Program-made: the position numbers and the translations under genes
The notes under the pieces: generated by a model
The model's database searches: none
What the model was told of the DNA's origin: nothing
Seen by the model: only the letters and a program-made list of their open reading frames with translations
Part shown: positions 7,230 through 13,827 of the stretch, piece after piece
Layout of the letters: each line of letters starts with the position of its first letter
Position numbering within the stretch: position 1 is the first letter of the stretch
Assembly: GCA_002476905.1 (NCBI GenBank)
Contig: DLND01000200.1
Span: forward strand, 1 to 20,022
Reading direction: 5' to 3'
DNA from: Flavobacteriales bacterium UBA7519
Lineage (GTDB): Bacteria > Bacteroidota > Bacteroidia > Flavobacteriales > Weeksellaceae
Length of the DNA: 20,022 nt

Positions 7230-8405
7230 TCAATTCCCCAACTGATAATCCAAAGGCAACATTTTGGAAACATTCTGATTAGAGAAATGCTCTTCCAAAA
7301 TCAGTAAATCTGGCTCTGAAGTATTACCTTCAGGAAAGACTTCAAATTCCAAAGCTTCTGGATGAACAATTGATGATTGAGAAACAGCGCTCGCAGATTT
7401 TACAAACTCTCCTTTCTTGATTTCGTAGTAATGTTTCTGATAATTGACCATCAACAAATCATCAAAGTCGAGAAATAGCTTTCCATCTCTGCGTTTTGTA
7501 AAATCGGATTCTTTGATTTTTGTTTTCAAAATTGCCAATACAAACTGAGATTCTTTAAATTTTCTATCAGAAATATCTTGTAACTCGGGCGACAATTTTA
7601 CTGTCATAACCTTTTGGTCTTTTACAAAATCATAATAACCTTTTAGCTTTTGTAATTCTACCTCACTAGGATATTTTGGATTTGGGATTTGTTTGGCGTG
7701 ATTAACGATGAAACCTTCTTTTTCCAATTCGTTATTATAAAGACTTCTGAAAAAATGCATTAGACTTCCACTATAAGCATTCATCCGATTCAGAATAGTA
7801 TTTTTCTTGCTGTTCGTTTCTTTAAAGAATGAAGTTCCAAGATAGCTCGTCGTTTTCTTTTTAAAATCTGCTTCAAAACTGATAAGATTATATTGAATTG
7901 TGTAACCCAGATTTTTATTTTCAATAACCAAAGTCTGTGGCGCTTTCACTTTAAGAAATTGATTTTTCTTGTCGTAAGAAAATTTAAGTGTTCGTTGATT
8001 TTTTATGGTAACGCCTTCCCTATCAAACCCAAGGAATTTATCCAAAAAATAATTAATAAAATCTTTGTAAGCCTGCTCTGTGTAAGGAATAATTACTACT
8101 TCCTCAATCTCTTTAACCGGATTGATAATTACTTTTACCGATTTTCCAATAGCTTGATTAAGAGGAAAAATACTGGTTTCGTAATTATCTTTCTGGAAAA
8201 TAAGATTCCCGCTTTTCTGCCCTTGAACATCTAACTGGAAACTCCCGTCATTAGCAGAAGCTGTTGAGATTTTGGTTCCATCGAGATAAACATTGACATT
8301 AGAAATAACATTCCCATTTTCAGTTTGGATTTTTCCTGAGATAATCTGTGCAAAACAACAGCAGACAAAACTAAAGTAAATGCAAAAAAGTAATATTTTT
8401 TTCAT
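7230..8405 (-). CDS. Secreted protein with carboxypeptidase-regulatory-like domain, function unknown
   Basis: A 391-residue protein with a signal peptide (1-19, ending CFA before Q). Residues 20-95 form a beta-sandwich of the carboxypeptidase-D regulatory (CarbopepD_reg) type: IISGKIQTENGNVISNVNVYLDGT, then a SANDGSF turn. This domain is common at the N-terminus of TonB-dependent receptors and other Bacteroidota surface proteins. The remaining 300 residues contain a conserved-looking region (AYKDFINYFLDKFLGFDREG, and a FDDLLMVNYQKHYYEIKKGEF segment) that I do not recognise as an enzyme. It is too short for a TonB-dependent barrel and has no plug domain. Likely periplasmic or outer-membrane associated. 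It is the last gene before the convergent acetyltransferase. Confidence 0.8.
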   Translation of the reverse strand: MKKILLFCIYFSFVCCCFAQIISGKIQTENGNVISNVNVYLDGTKISTASANDGSFQLDVQGQKSGNLIFQKDNYETSIFPLNQAIGKSVKVIINPVKEIEEVVIIPYTEQAYKDFINYFLDKFLGFDREGVTIKNQRTLKFSYDKKNQFLKVKAPQTLVIENKNLGYTIQYNLISFEADFKKKTTSYLGTSFFKETNSKKNTILNRMNAYSGSLMHFFRSLYNNELEKEGFIVNHAKQIPNPKYPSEVELQKLKGYYDFVKDQKVMTVKLSPELQDISDRKFKESQFVLAILKTKIKESDFTKRRDGKLFLDFDDLLMVNYQKHYYEIKKGEFVKSASAVSQSSIVHPEALEFEVFPEGNTSEPDLLILEEHFSNQNVSKMLPLDYQLGN

Positions 8406-8537
8406 ATGAAGATATTTATTTTTCTTATGGACATATGCAATCGCCTAATCTTCATAGGTATGTGTTTTTGTATTTATGGCGATTTCATTAAAACAATATT
8501 ACTAATTTTTTAGTTATAAAAAGGGATTAATTAAATT

Positions 8538-9365
8538 TTATCCAATTCTTATCGATGTCATACTCAACGAACCACCAATTAACGAGTCATTGAATAATGA
8601 TAATTCTTCTAATTTTTCTTTCAGACCCAGATTGTAAATCATTGGTAGAAAATGGTCGGGTGTCGGAACTGCATATTGCAAAAACGAACCTTGTTTCTGA
8701 TAATCGATGAGTTTCTGAAAATCACCGTCCAAAAGCCAATTGTTAGTTTTTTCTCTGGCTTCTATTGCCCAATCCCAGCCTGCTCCAACGGTATCGATAT
8801 TTTTCCAATCAATCAATCGGAGGTTGTGGACAATGTTTCCGCTTCCGATAATCAAGATTCCTTTTTCACGGAGTTTGGATAATTTTTTTGCCAAATCAAA
8901 GTGATATTGAGGCGGTTTTGTATAATCTATACTCAACTGAATCACCGGAATATCCGCATCTGGATACAGATGTCTGAGAACTGACCAAGCACCGTGATCC
9001 AATCCCCAATTATGATCTTCTTCCACCAAAACCGGAGCTAATAATTGAGCAGTTTCTTTAGCAAGTTCTGGGTTTCCTTTTGCTGGATATTGAACATCAA
9101 ACAATTCTTTTGGGAAACCATAAAAATCGTGAATGGTTTTCGGCATATCCATCGCGGTTACAAAAGTTCCTTTGGTAAACCAATGTGCAGAGATACAAAT
9201 GATGGCATTTGGTTTCGGAATTTCTTTGCTGATATTCCTGAATCCCTGAACAAAAATATTCTCTTCGATGGCATTCATCGGAGAACCGTGTCCTAAAAAC
9301 AGAACCGGCATTTTTTCTGTGGTTCGGAAGTTGTCAGATATTTTTGATAGGTCGTTGAGATTCAT
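8538..9365 (-). CDS. ygiD: 4,5-DOPA-extradiol-dioxygenase-like protein (YgiD/LigB superfamily)
   Basis: A 275-residue class III extradiol dioxygenase. Metal-site histidines in the expected motifs are His26 (FLGHGSPMN), His61 (ISAHW), His180 (GNIVHN) and His238 (TPDHFLP), spaced as in E. coli YgiD (22/57/177/234). His124 in LDHGAW is the likely second-shell acid/base. E. coli YgiD and plant DODA homologs open the ring of L-DOPA in vitro; the native substrate here is not known, and no catechol pathway genes are nearby. The first Met is used; the extra 18 residues before MPVLFLGHG (start at Met19) are possibly dispensable, so a start at about 9311 is an alternative. Confidence 0.9.
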   Translation of the reverse strand: MNLNDLSKISDNFRTTEKMPVLFLGHGSPMNAIEENIFVQGFRNISKEIPKPNAIICISAHWFTKGTFVTAMDMPKTIHDFYGFPKELFDVQYPAKGNPELAKETAQLLAPVLVEEDHNWGLDHGAWSVLRHLYPDADIPVIQLSIDYTKPPQYHFDLAKKLSKLREKGILIIGSGNIVHNLRLIDWKNIDTVGAGWDWAIEAREKTNNWLLDGDFQKLIDYQKQGSFLQYAVPTPDHFLPMIYNLGLKEKLEELSLFNDSLIGGSLSMTSIRIG

Positions 9366-9410
9366 ATTTTTTTTGTAAAAAGTAAAATGTAGGATGTATA
9401 AAGTATTTTA

Positions 9411-9448
9411 TTTCTCGCAGATTTGTCTGATTGAGCTGATTTTTTTTC
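9411..9448. repeat. Half copy of the TTTCTCGC.GATT repeat
   Basis: TTTCTCGCAGATTTGTCTGA followed by TTGAGCTGATTTTTTTT matches the left half of the element at 7144-7175 (TTTCTCGCCGATTGTGCAGA..AGCTGATT). No mirrored right half is found, so it appears truncated. Confidence 0.5.
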
Positions 9449-9600
9449 ACTAAAGTTGATTCTATTTGAGCTACTAAAGTCACATAAGAAAAATTAAGTT
9501 TTTGAAATCTTCGATTTTTGGACAATGGTTAAATTGAAAAACTAATGTTCAACTTTGCAAAGCGCAGCCCGACTTATCTCAAATTTGTTTATTTTTTTAT

Positions 9601-9700
9601 TTGAATCGATGAATCTCGTTCCTCGATTTGAGCGGAGCTCCTTTTTACGCAACGAAGTGGAGTGAAAAGAGCGGGAGCGGAAGGCGGATTAAGCTGCCCC
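9601..9700. repeat. GC-rich intergenic block left of the YceI gene
   Basis: This 100-base block is clearly richer in G and C than its surroundings and holds no open frame of note. It contains CGAACGAAGTGG-like and GAGCGGAGCTCC segments and ends with GCTGCCC (9693-9699). That 7-base end is the inverse complement of GGGCAGC at 10402-10408, which opens a second GC-rich block on the other side of the YceI gene. Similar sequence blocks are, from memory, common between genes of Chryseobacterium-type genomes. Confidence 0.5.
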
Positions 9701-9717
9701 AATAATTATTCTCAAAA

Positions 9718-9757
9718 TCAAAAAAAGTATAAACAAAGCGAACTCTGTTTATACTTT
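9718..9757 (-). terminator. Intrinsic terminator of the YceI gene
   Basis: AAAGTATAAACA (9724-9735) and TGTTTATACTTT (9746-9757) are perfect 12-base inverse complements with a 10-base loop. Read on the minus strand, the stem is followed by an uninterrupted U tract (the A run 9718-9726). It sits 35 bases downstream of the YceI stop codon. Confidence 0.88.
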
Positions 9758-9791
9758 AAAAAACTCAAACTATAAATACTATTGTATTCTT

Positions 9792-10301
9792 TTATTGTTT
9801 TACAAACTGCAATTCGCCTGCAATTTTAACTTCTTCGCTCACCATCACACCGCCTGTTTCCAAAGCTGCATTCCAGGTCAAACCGAAGTCGCTTCTTTTG
9901 ATTTTTCCTTCGAAAGAGAAACCTGCTTTTGTATTTCCCCAAGGGTCAACATTCACACCACCGAAATCTACGTTCAACGTCACTGGTTTTGTAACGCCGT
10001 TGATTGTTAAATTCCCAGTTACATCACCGTTCAAGGTAGTAGCTTCGAAAGTAATTTTTGGGTTAACTTCTGCGTTGAAGAAATCTGCTGATTTCAGGTG
10101 CGCATCTCTGTCTGCATTATTTGTGAAAATAGAATCTGTATCCACGAAAGCTGAAACTTTTGCATTAGCGAACGTGTCATCTTCTGCGTCGATTTCTGCG
10201 TTGAAAGTTGTGAATTCTCCTTTTACGTTTGAAATCATCAAGTGTTTTACTTTGAAAGTGATTTCGCTATGTGTTGGGTCTAATAACCATTTAGTTGCCA
10301 T
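9792..10301 (-). CDS. YceI family protein
   Basis: A 169-residue YceI/lipocalin-like beta-barrel. WLLDPTHSEITFKVKHLMISNVKGEF (5-30) is the family start. It is followed by AHLKSADFFNAEVNPKITFEAT and a central GNLTINGVTKPVTLNVDFGG strand pair, then the end block FEGKIKRSDFGLTWNAALETGGVMVSEEVKI. The family binds isoprenoid-type lipids such as octaprenyl pyrophosphate in structures of bacterial homologs. Unlike E. coli YceI, it has no signal peptide, so it is predicted cytosolic; this is common in Bacteroidota paralogs. The gene has its own -7 box and a strong terminator, so it is a single-gene unit. Confidence 0.93.
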   Translation of the reverse strand: MATKWLLDPTHSEITFKVKHLMISNVKGEFTTFNAEIDAEDDTFANAKVSAFVDTDSIFTNNADRDAHLKSADFFNAEVNPKITFEATTLNGDVTGNLTINGVTKPVTLNVDFGGVNVDPWGNTKAGFSFEGKIKRSDFGLTWNAALETGGVMVSEEVKIAGELQFVKQ

Positions 10302-10332
10302 AATTTCAATATTTTGTTGTTTAATTATAGTG

Positions 10333-10340
10333 CAAATTTA
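10333..10340 (-). promoter_or_regulatory. Putative -7 promoter box TAAATTTG of the YceI gene
   Basis: On the minus strand TAAATTTG matches TAnnTTTG exactly, 32 bases before the YceI start codon. About 20 bases further upstream only ATG or TGT is found in place of the -33 TTG, so the upstream box is weak. Confidence 0.5.
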
Positions 10341-10401
10341 GTCCGCTGAGATTTTCTGTACATTGATGTAAGTTAAGAATTTACATCGTAATGAAAATTT
10401 T

Positions 10402-10540
10402 GGGCAGCCCGTCAGATTTCCCAACGCTCCAGCTCACGCAAAATCTGCCGGCCGGGCTATCCGCTGCTATCTTTTGCCAACGCTTTTGCCAGCGCAAAAA
10501 AGGATATCCGCTACTATCCCTGCTGCGGGAGCCGTCTCCG
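10402..10540. repeat. GC-rich repeat block with direct repeat TATCCGCTxCTATC
   Basis: TATCCGCTGCTATC (10458-10471) and TATCCGCTACTATC (10505-10518) are 13/14 identical direct repeats. They flank a small hairpin TTTTGC-CAGC-GCAAAA (10484-10499). The block opens with GGGCAGC and ends directly at the stop codon of the DUF4130 gene (10543-10545). It is much more GC-rich than the genes around it. I recall blocks of this GGGCTATCCGCT..CTATC type as widespread intergenic repeats in flavobacteria. It may end transcription of the minus-strand operon. Confidence 0.6.
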
Positions 10541-10542
10541 AC

Positions 10543-11301
10543 TCACCATTTCTCAGTCAGATATTTCCAATACCGTTTCGGAACGTGCTGGATGTGGAGT
10601 TTAGTATTTTTCCGTTCCTTGATGTTGGTTTTCGTAAAATAACTTTGCCAGAGTGTTTGGTATTTCTTCTCCTCGTCGTGGAATTTTTCCTGATATTGAC
10701 TGAGATTCAGCTTTTCATCGGGATAGAAAAATTCGCAGTTTTCCAAGTCATAGAACAGTCCATAATGCCTTCTCAAATCATAAATCATCCATTTTTGATC
10801 TGCATATCGGTCTTTGAAATGTTTTCTGATTAAAGGCAACACATTGAAATCTGGGTCAATTTTCGCAAAATAAACATCATCCTGCATTTTCTCGAATCTT
10901 ACAAAAGCAGTCATCCTGTGCCGCTCTCTGCTCATCGATTTGCAGATTTTGGAGACTTTGAGAATATCATCATTAGCAAAATTCTTCAGAACATTCTCAT
11001 CCGGAAATTTCACGGAGTGTCTAACGACTGATAAAATCAACTGTTCCGATTCGTCATCTTCCGAAAGATAAACTCTTAGTAAATCATTGATTCCCGATTT
11101 TCCGATGCTCTTTTCCAGCTTATTCAGAACCCGTTGTGACTTTTCTTCTTGTGTCACAACCTCGTGATTCTCCGCAAACATATTTTCCTGCTGAAAAGTT
11201 TCTCTGTTTTTGATTTCCACATCTTGATAACGATATTCAAAAACTTCGAATATCGCAGTTAAGAGTCCGTCGAAAGTTCCGTCGTAGAGAAGGGTTGTCA
11301 T
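10543..11301 (-). CDS. DUF4130 / TIGR03915 family putative DNA metabolism protein, partner of the radical SAM protein
   Basis: A 252-residue protein. The family start YDGTFDGLLTAIFEVFEYR (6-24) and the core SMSRERHRMTAFVRFEKMQDDVYFAKIDPDFNVLPLIRKHFKDRYADQKWMIYD (about 122-175) are clearly recognisable. The family (TIGR03915/DUF4130) occurs beside the radical SAM family TIGR03916, and in many Proteobacteria it is fused to a uracil-DNA-glycosylase-like domain. Here it is stand-alone, with no glycosylase part. Its biochemical role is not established; a role in DNA modification or repair is inferred from the association. The expected partner is at 12534-13790 on the same strand, separated by three genes. 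The stop codon abuts a GC-rich repeat. Confidence 0.9.
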   Translation of the reverse strand: MTTLLYDGTFDGLLTAIFEVFEYRYQDVEIKNRETFQQENMFAENHEVVTQEEKSQRVLNKLEKSIGKSGINDLLRVYLSEDDESEQLILSVVRHSVKFPDENVLKNFANDDILKVSKICKSMSRERHRMTAFVRFEKMQDDVYFAKIDPDFNVLPLIRKHFKDRYADQKWMIYDLRRHYGLFYDLENCEFFYPDEKLNLSQYQEKFHDEEKKYQTLWQSYFTKTNIKERKNTKLHIQHVPKRYWKYLTEKW

Positions 11302-11347
11302 TTTTTGGATTAGAAAGTTTTAGAGTCTGAGAATTATAAACGTAATA

Positions 11348-11375
11348 TTTGTCATTCCGGAGGAATCTAGATTTA
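11348..11375. repeat. Partial TGTCATTCCG / GAGGAATCTAGATT element
   Basis: TTTGTCATTCCGGAGGAATC followed by TAGATT resembles an internally deleted copy of the palindromic element at 1969-2042, with the TGTCATT end joined directly to the inner GAATC part. It lies between the DUF4130 gene start and the stop of the gene upstream. Confidence 0.45.
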
Positions 11376-11377
11376 TT

Positions 11378-11806
11378 TTAAATTTTATAACAAACAAGTT
11401 TCAATTCATTCTCATCAAGTTCTAAATAAAACTCGCCGACTTCCTTTATTAATGTAAAAATTCTGTCTAAATCTTGATTTGTTTGTGAATCAATAACTTT
11501 AGGAAAAATGAGATATTCTATTTCTCGATATTCGAGCCAATCATTAAATGAATTGTTTCCTTCAAAGCCTGTTTGCCAATAATCAAATTCAAAAATACTT
11601 CCACTATCTAAATACAATTCTCCAATCTTATCATTCTGAACTTTTTTGAAGAGAATCTTTTTAATTTCATCGGCATTATCAACAATCTGTTTAATCAACT
11701 TAACCCATTTTGAATTAGACATCAATGGTTGTGAGAATTTCGAAATTGCGCTATCAATTTCTTTTATCTTTTGTTCGTCGTAACGTAAAGCTTTTTTTGT
11801 TCTCAT
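11378..11806 (-). CDS. Unknown protein (possibly DUF6678-like), third gene behind the toxin-antitoxin pair
   Basis: A 142-residue soluble protein without signal peptide or membrane segment. An N-terminal basic helix (MRTKKALRYDEQKIKEID) is followed by MSNSKWVKLIKQI (29-41), an acidic central part with FDYWQTGFEGNNSFNDWLEYREIEYLIF, and a C-terminal LDRIFTLIKEVGEFYLELDE. The SNSKW and DWLEYREIEYL segments weakly recall DUF6678 proteins, but this is from memory and not secure. It starts 39 bases after the toxin stop on the same strand, so it is probably co-transcribed with the ParD/ParE pair. No function is proposed. Confidence 0.6.
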   Translation of the reverse strand: MRTKKALRYDEQKIKEIDSAISKFSQPLMSNSKWVKLIKQIVDNADEIKKILFKKVQNDKIGELYLDSGSIFEFDYWQTGFEGNNSFNDWLEYREIEYLIFPKVIDSQTNQDLDRIFTLIKEVGEFYLELDENELKLVCYKI

Positions 11807-11845
11807 ATTTAATATTGAGAGAAATTATTTTTGAAAAATTTGACT

Positions 11846-12142
11846 CTAAAAATACTTCGGAATATCTTGACTCCCGTGAAGAACTCTAACAATACGAATG
11901 TGTTTATCCAAAATCCTATAGAAAATAATATGGTTGTCTTTTGGGAAGCTATATAAACCTTGCTTTATTTCGTCTCGTTTTTTTCCTATTTGTGGATTTA
12001 TAATTAAATTCTGAAAAATGCCTTCGATTTCTAACAGGTATTTTTCAGCTTGGTCAAATCCAAATTCTTCCATTGTATAATCAAAAATAGCTTCTAAATC
12101 TTGGTCAGCAATTTTTGATAAAATGTAGAAATCTTTAGACAT
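11846..12142 (-). CDS. ParE/RelE superfamily toxin
   Basis: A 98-residue toxin of the ParE branch. N-terminal strand and helices FYILSKIADQDLEAIFDYTMEEFG (5-28) are followed by AEKYLLEIEGIFQNLIINPQIGKKRDEIKQGLYSF and the C-terminal strand pair HIIFYRILDKHIRIVRVLHGSQDIPKYF. The RVLHGSQDI end is the ParE signature. ParE toxins act on DNA gyrase; RelE-type mRNA cleavage residues are not apparent. Its ATG lies inside the end of the antitoxin gene (8-base overlap), the usual arrangement for coupled type II modules. Confidence 0.9.
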   Translation of the reverse strand: MSKDFYILSKIADQDLEAIFDYTMEEFGFDQAEKYLLEIEGIFQNLIINPQIGKKRDEIKQGLYSFPKDNHIIFYRILDKHIRIVRVLHGSQDIPKYF

Positions 12143-12371
12143 TATTAATTTTATTCTTTTTGGCTTGAATAATGTCTTTTATTGAACGAGAACTCAAAAC
12201 ATCATTCCAACCTTTTTCAATCTCAACTTTCAAATCCTGAATCACTCGATGACGATACACTTCGTGAAGACGCAACGCATCACGAACAACCTCACTAGCA
12301 TTTTGAAAATCCCCAGATTCTATTTGATTCGAAATATATTCTTCCTGTTTTTTTGTGAAACTAACATTCAT
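12135..12371 (-). CDS. ParD family antitoxin
   Basis: A 78-residue antitoxin. N-terminal MNVSFTKKQEEYISNQIESGDFQNASEVVRDALRLHE (1-37) is a ribbon-helix-helix DNA-binding domain of the ParD/CC2985 type, with the diagnostic GDFQNASEVVRDALR. The charged C-terminal half (VIQDLKVEIEKGWNDVLSSRSIKDIIQAKK) would wrap the toxin. It precedes the toxin gene with an 8-base overlap. A tandem CAAATTTAG repeat containing two -7-like boxes lies 35-52 bases upstream of the start and is the likely autoregulatory operator. Confidence 0.92.
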   Translation of the reverse strand: MNVSFTKKQEEYISNQIESGDFQNASEVVRDALRLHEVYRHRVIQDLKVEIEKGWNDVLSSRSIKDIIQAKKNKINNV

Positions 12372-12405
12372 TGTGAATTCTTTTTTCGAAGTTACAAATT
12401 ATGTC

Positions 12406-12423
12406 CAAATTTAGCAAATTTAG
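12406..12423 (-). promoter_or_regulatory. Tandem 9-base repeat CAAATTTAG x2: probable promoter/operator of the toxin-antitoxin operon
   Basis: CAAATTTAG is perfectly repeated at 12406-12414 and 12415-12423. On the minus strand each copy reads CTAAATTTG and so contains the -7 consensus TAAATTTG. ParD proteins repress their own operon by binding short direct or inverted repeats over the promoter, which fits this position. A -33 TTG at proper spacing is not obvious. Confidence 0.5.
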
Positions 12424-12533
12424 ACACAAGTGAAAAATAAAACGATTCTTTTATAAAGCATAGATGCGACGAAGTCTATGGAAAAAAAGACAGTATTTAC
12501 TGTTGTTAGGATGAGGCTCTCGAAGTCCAATAT

Positions 12534-13790
12534 TTAAAACAATGTCAATTGTTGAGAAAACTGATTCTGAAACTTAGACTGACTTCCGCCGATGATTAAT
12601 TTTCTCAAATTCAAATCGGTCAAATGTTTCAGGAATGGGTTTCCATAGGTGAAATCAATAAAATATTTCGCCCGATTAACCGCTGCACCGAGTTTTTTCA
12701 AATGGTCAATTGTTAGAACTTGGAATTTTCTTGCGCTCACGATCTTCTTCGCAGTTTTCACACCAATTCCTGGGATTCTCAGAATCATTTTATAATCTGC
12801 GGTTTGAAGGTTGACAGGAAATTGGTCGAGATGTCGCAACGCCCAACTCAATTTTGGATCCACTTCCAGATCCAAAAAAGGCATCCCAGAATCCAGAATT
12901 TCATCTGCCTTAAAACCATAAAACCTCATCAGCCAATCTGACTGATACAAACGATTTTCCCGTAAAACAGGAACTTCCGCCGTGATTGCCGGCAAACGAT
13001 TATCCACAGTTACAGGAATGTAACCAGAATAATAAACCCGTTTCATTCCGTAATTGTTATAGAAATGGTCTGCCACTTTGATGATTTGCAAATCGTTTTC
13101 ATTAGTCGCACCCACAATCATTTGGGTTGATTGTCCTGCTGGAGCAAATTTCGGCGCACTTCTAATGATTTTCTTTTCATCTTTATATTGCTGAATACCT
13201 TTCTGAACGATTCTCATCGGTTGAAGCATATCTTCCCGATTTTTATCAGGCGCTAATAATTTCAAGCCAGATTCGGTTGGAATTTCGAGGTTTACAGAAA
13301 GTCGGTCTGCGTAAAGTGCAGCTTCATTCATCAAATCGTCACTCGCTCCAGGAATTGATTTGAGATGAATATAACCATTGAAATTGTGTTCGGTTCTCAG
13401 TTTTTTCGCCACCCGAACCAGACGTTCCATTGTTGTATCAGCGTCTTTAAAAATTCCGGAACTAAGAAATAATCCTTCAATGTAATTTCGTCTGTAAAAA
13501 CTAATGGTCAAATCCACCACTTCTTCTACGGTGAAAGCAGCACGTTTGATATCGTTCGATTTTCTGGAAACACAATAGATGCAATCGTAGATGCAATGGT
13601 TGGTCAAAAGGATTTTGAGAAGTGAGACACAACGTCCGTCTTCTGTATAAGTGTGACAAATTCCGCTTGCCGAACTGTCACCCAACCCTCCATTGTTTTT
13701 TCTTTTTCCACCGCTGGAGGAACACGAAACATCATACTTTGCGGCATCTGCAAGTATTTCGAGTTTTTCTTTTATCCGGTCGAAGTTCAT
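12534..13790 (-). CDS. Putative DNA modification/repair radical SAM protein (TIGR03916 type)
   Basis: A 418-residue radical SAM enzyme. The 4Fe-4S motif is Cys66-x3-Cys70-x2-Cys73 in LLTNHCIYDCIYC. Three further cysteines (23, 45, 54) precede it in the family-conserved YDVSCSSSG...GICHTYTEDGRCVSLLK block. SAM-barrel segments include FLSSGIFKDADTTMERLV and YIHLKSIPGA. Residues 335-353 (MILRIPGIGVKTAKKIVSAR) form a helix-hairpin-helix, a non-specific DNA-binding motif found in repair proteins. The last five residues, QLTLF, resemble the sliding-clamp binding peptide QL[SD]LF. The family is known by its link to DUF4130/uracil-DNA-glycosylase-like proteins; the reaction is unknown. A promoter with both boxes is seen upstream at 13828-13858. 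Confidence 0.93.
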   Translation of the reverse strand: MNFDRIKEKLEILADAAKYDVSCSSSGGKRKNNGGLGDSSASGICHTYTEDGRCVSLLKILLTNHCIYDCIYCVSRKSNDIKRAAFTVEEVVDLTISFYRRNYIEGLFLSSGIFKDADTTMERLVRVAKKLRTEHNFNGYIHLKSIPGASDDLMNEAALYADRLSVNLEIPTESGLKLLAPDKNREDMLQPMRIVQKGIQQYKDEKKIIRSAPKFAPAGQSTQMIVGATNENDLQIIKVADHFYNNYGMKRVYYSGYIPVTVDNRLPAITAEVPVLRENRLYQSDWLMRFYGFKADEILDSGMPFLDLEVDPKLSWALRHLDQFPVNLQTADYKMILRIPGIGVKTAKKIVSARKFQVLTIDHLKKLGAAVNRAKYFIDFTYGNPFLKHLTDLNLRKLIIGGSQSKFQNQFSQQLTLF

Positions 13791-13827
13791 TTAACTATTT
13801 AATAAAAATATTGGTACATCTAATCCT

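Larger units (their letters stand above)
9366..9791. other. 426-base gene-free stretch made of repeat fragments
   Basis: No convincing gene is present on either strand. From left to right it holds a half element TTTCTCGCAGATTTG...TGAGCTGATT (9411-9448) and a fragment like the left arm of the ACCACAAAAG family (TAAAGTCACATAAG, about 9474-9487). These are followed by a GC-rich block (9601-9700) ending in AGCTGCCCC and a strong hairpin terminator for the YceI gene (9718-9757). The stretch reads as a sink of decayed intergenic repeats. Confidence 0.6.

Noticed and set aside
8439..8484. Inverted AATCGCC / GGCGATT upstream of the CarbopepD_reg gene as an operator
   Set aside because: Only 7 bases pair with a 32-base spacer and it does not fall at a recognisable promoter; chance cannot be excluded.
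9898..10341. 147-codon open frame on the plus strand opposite the YceI gene
   Set aside because: It is fully antisense to a gene with clear family motifs, has a low-complexity Val/Ser/Lys make-up mirroring the YceI codons, and matches no recognisable protein.
10391..10833. Plus-strand open frames of 83 and 119 codons starting in the GC-rich block
   Set aside because: They run through a repeat block and then antisense into the DUF4130 gene, with no protein family features.
12459..12503. Small hairpins (CATAGA..TCTATG and ACAGTA-TT-TACTGT) between parD and the radical SAM gene as a terminator or attachment site
   Set aside because: The stems are only 6 bases, and no duplicate was found at the other end of the TA segment that would mark an insertion.
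11302..12533. Defined mobile element carrying the TA genes
   Set aside because: No transposase, integrase, terminal inverted repeats or flanking direct repeats could be found by eye; only the gene order suggests insertion.
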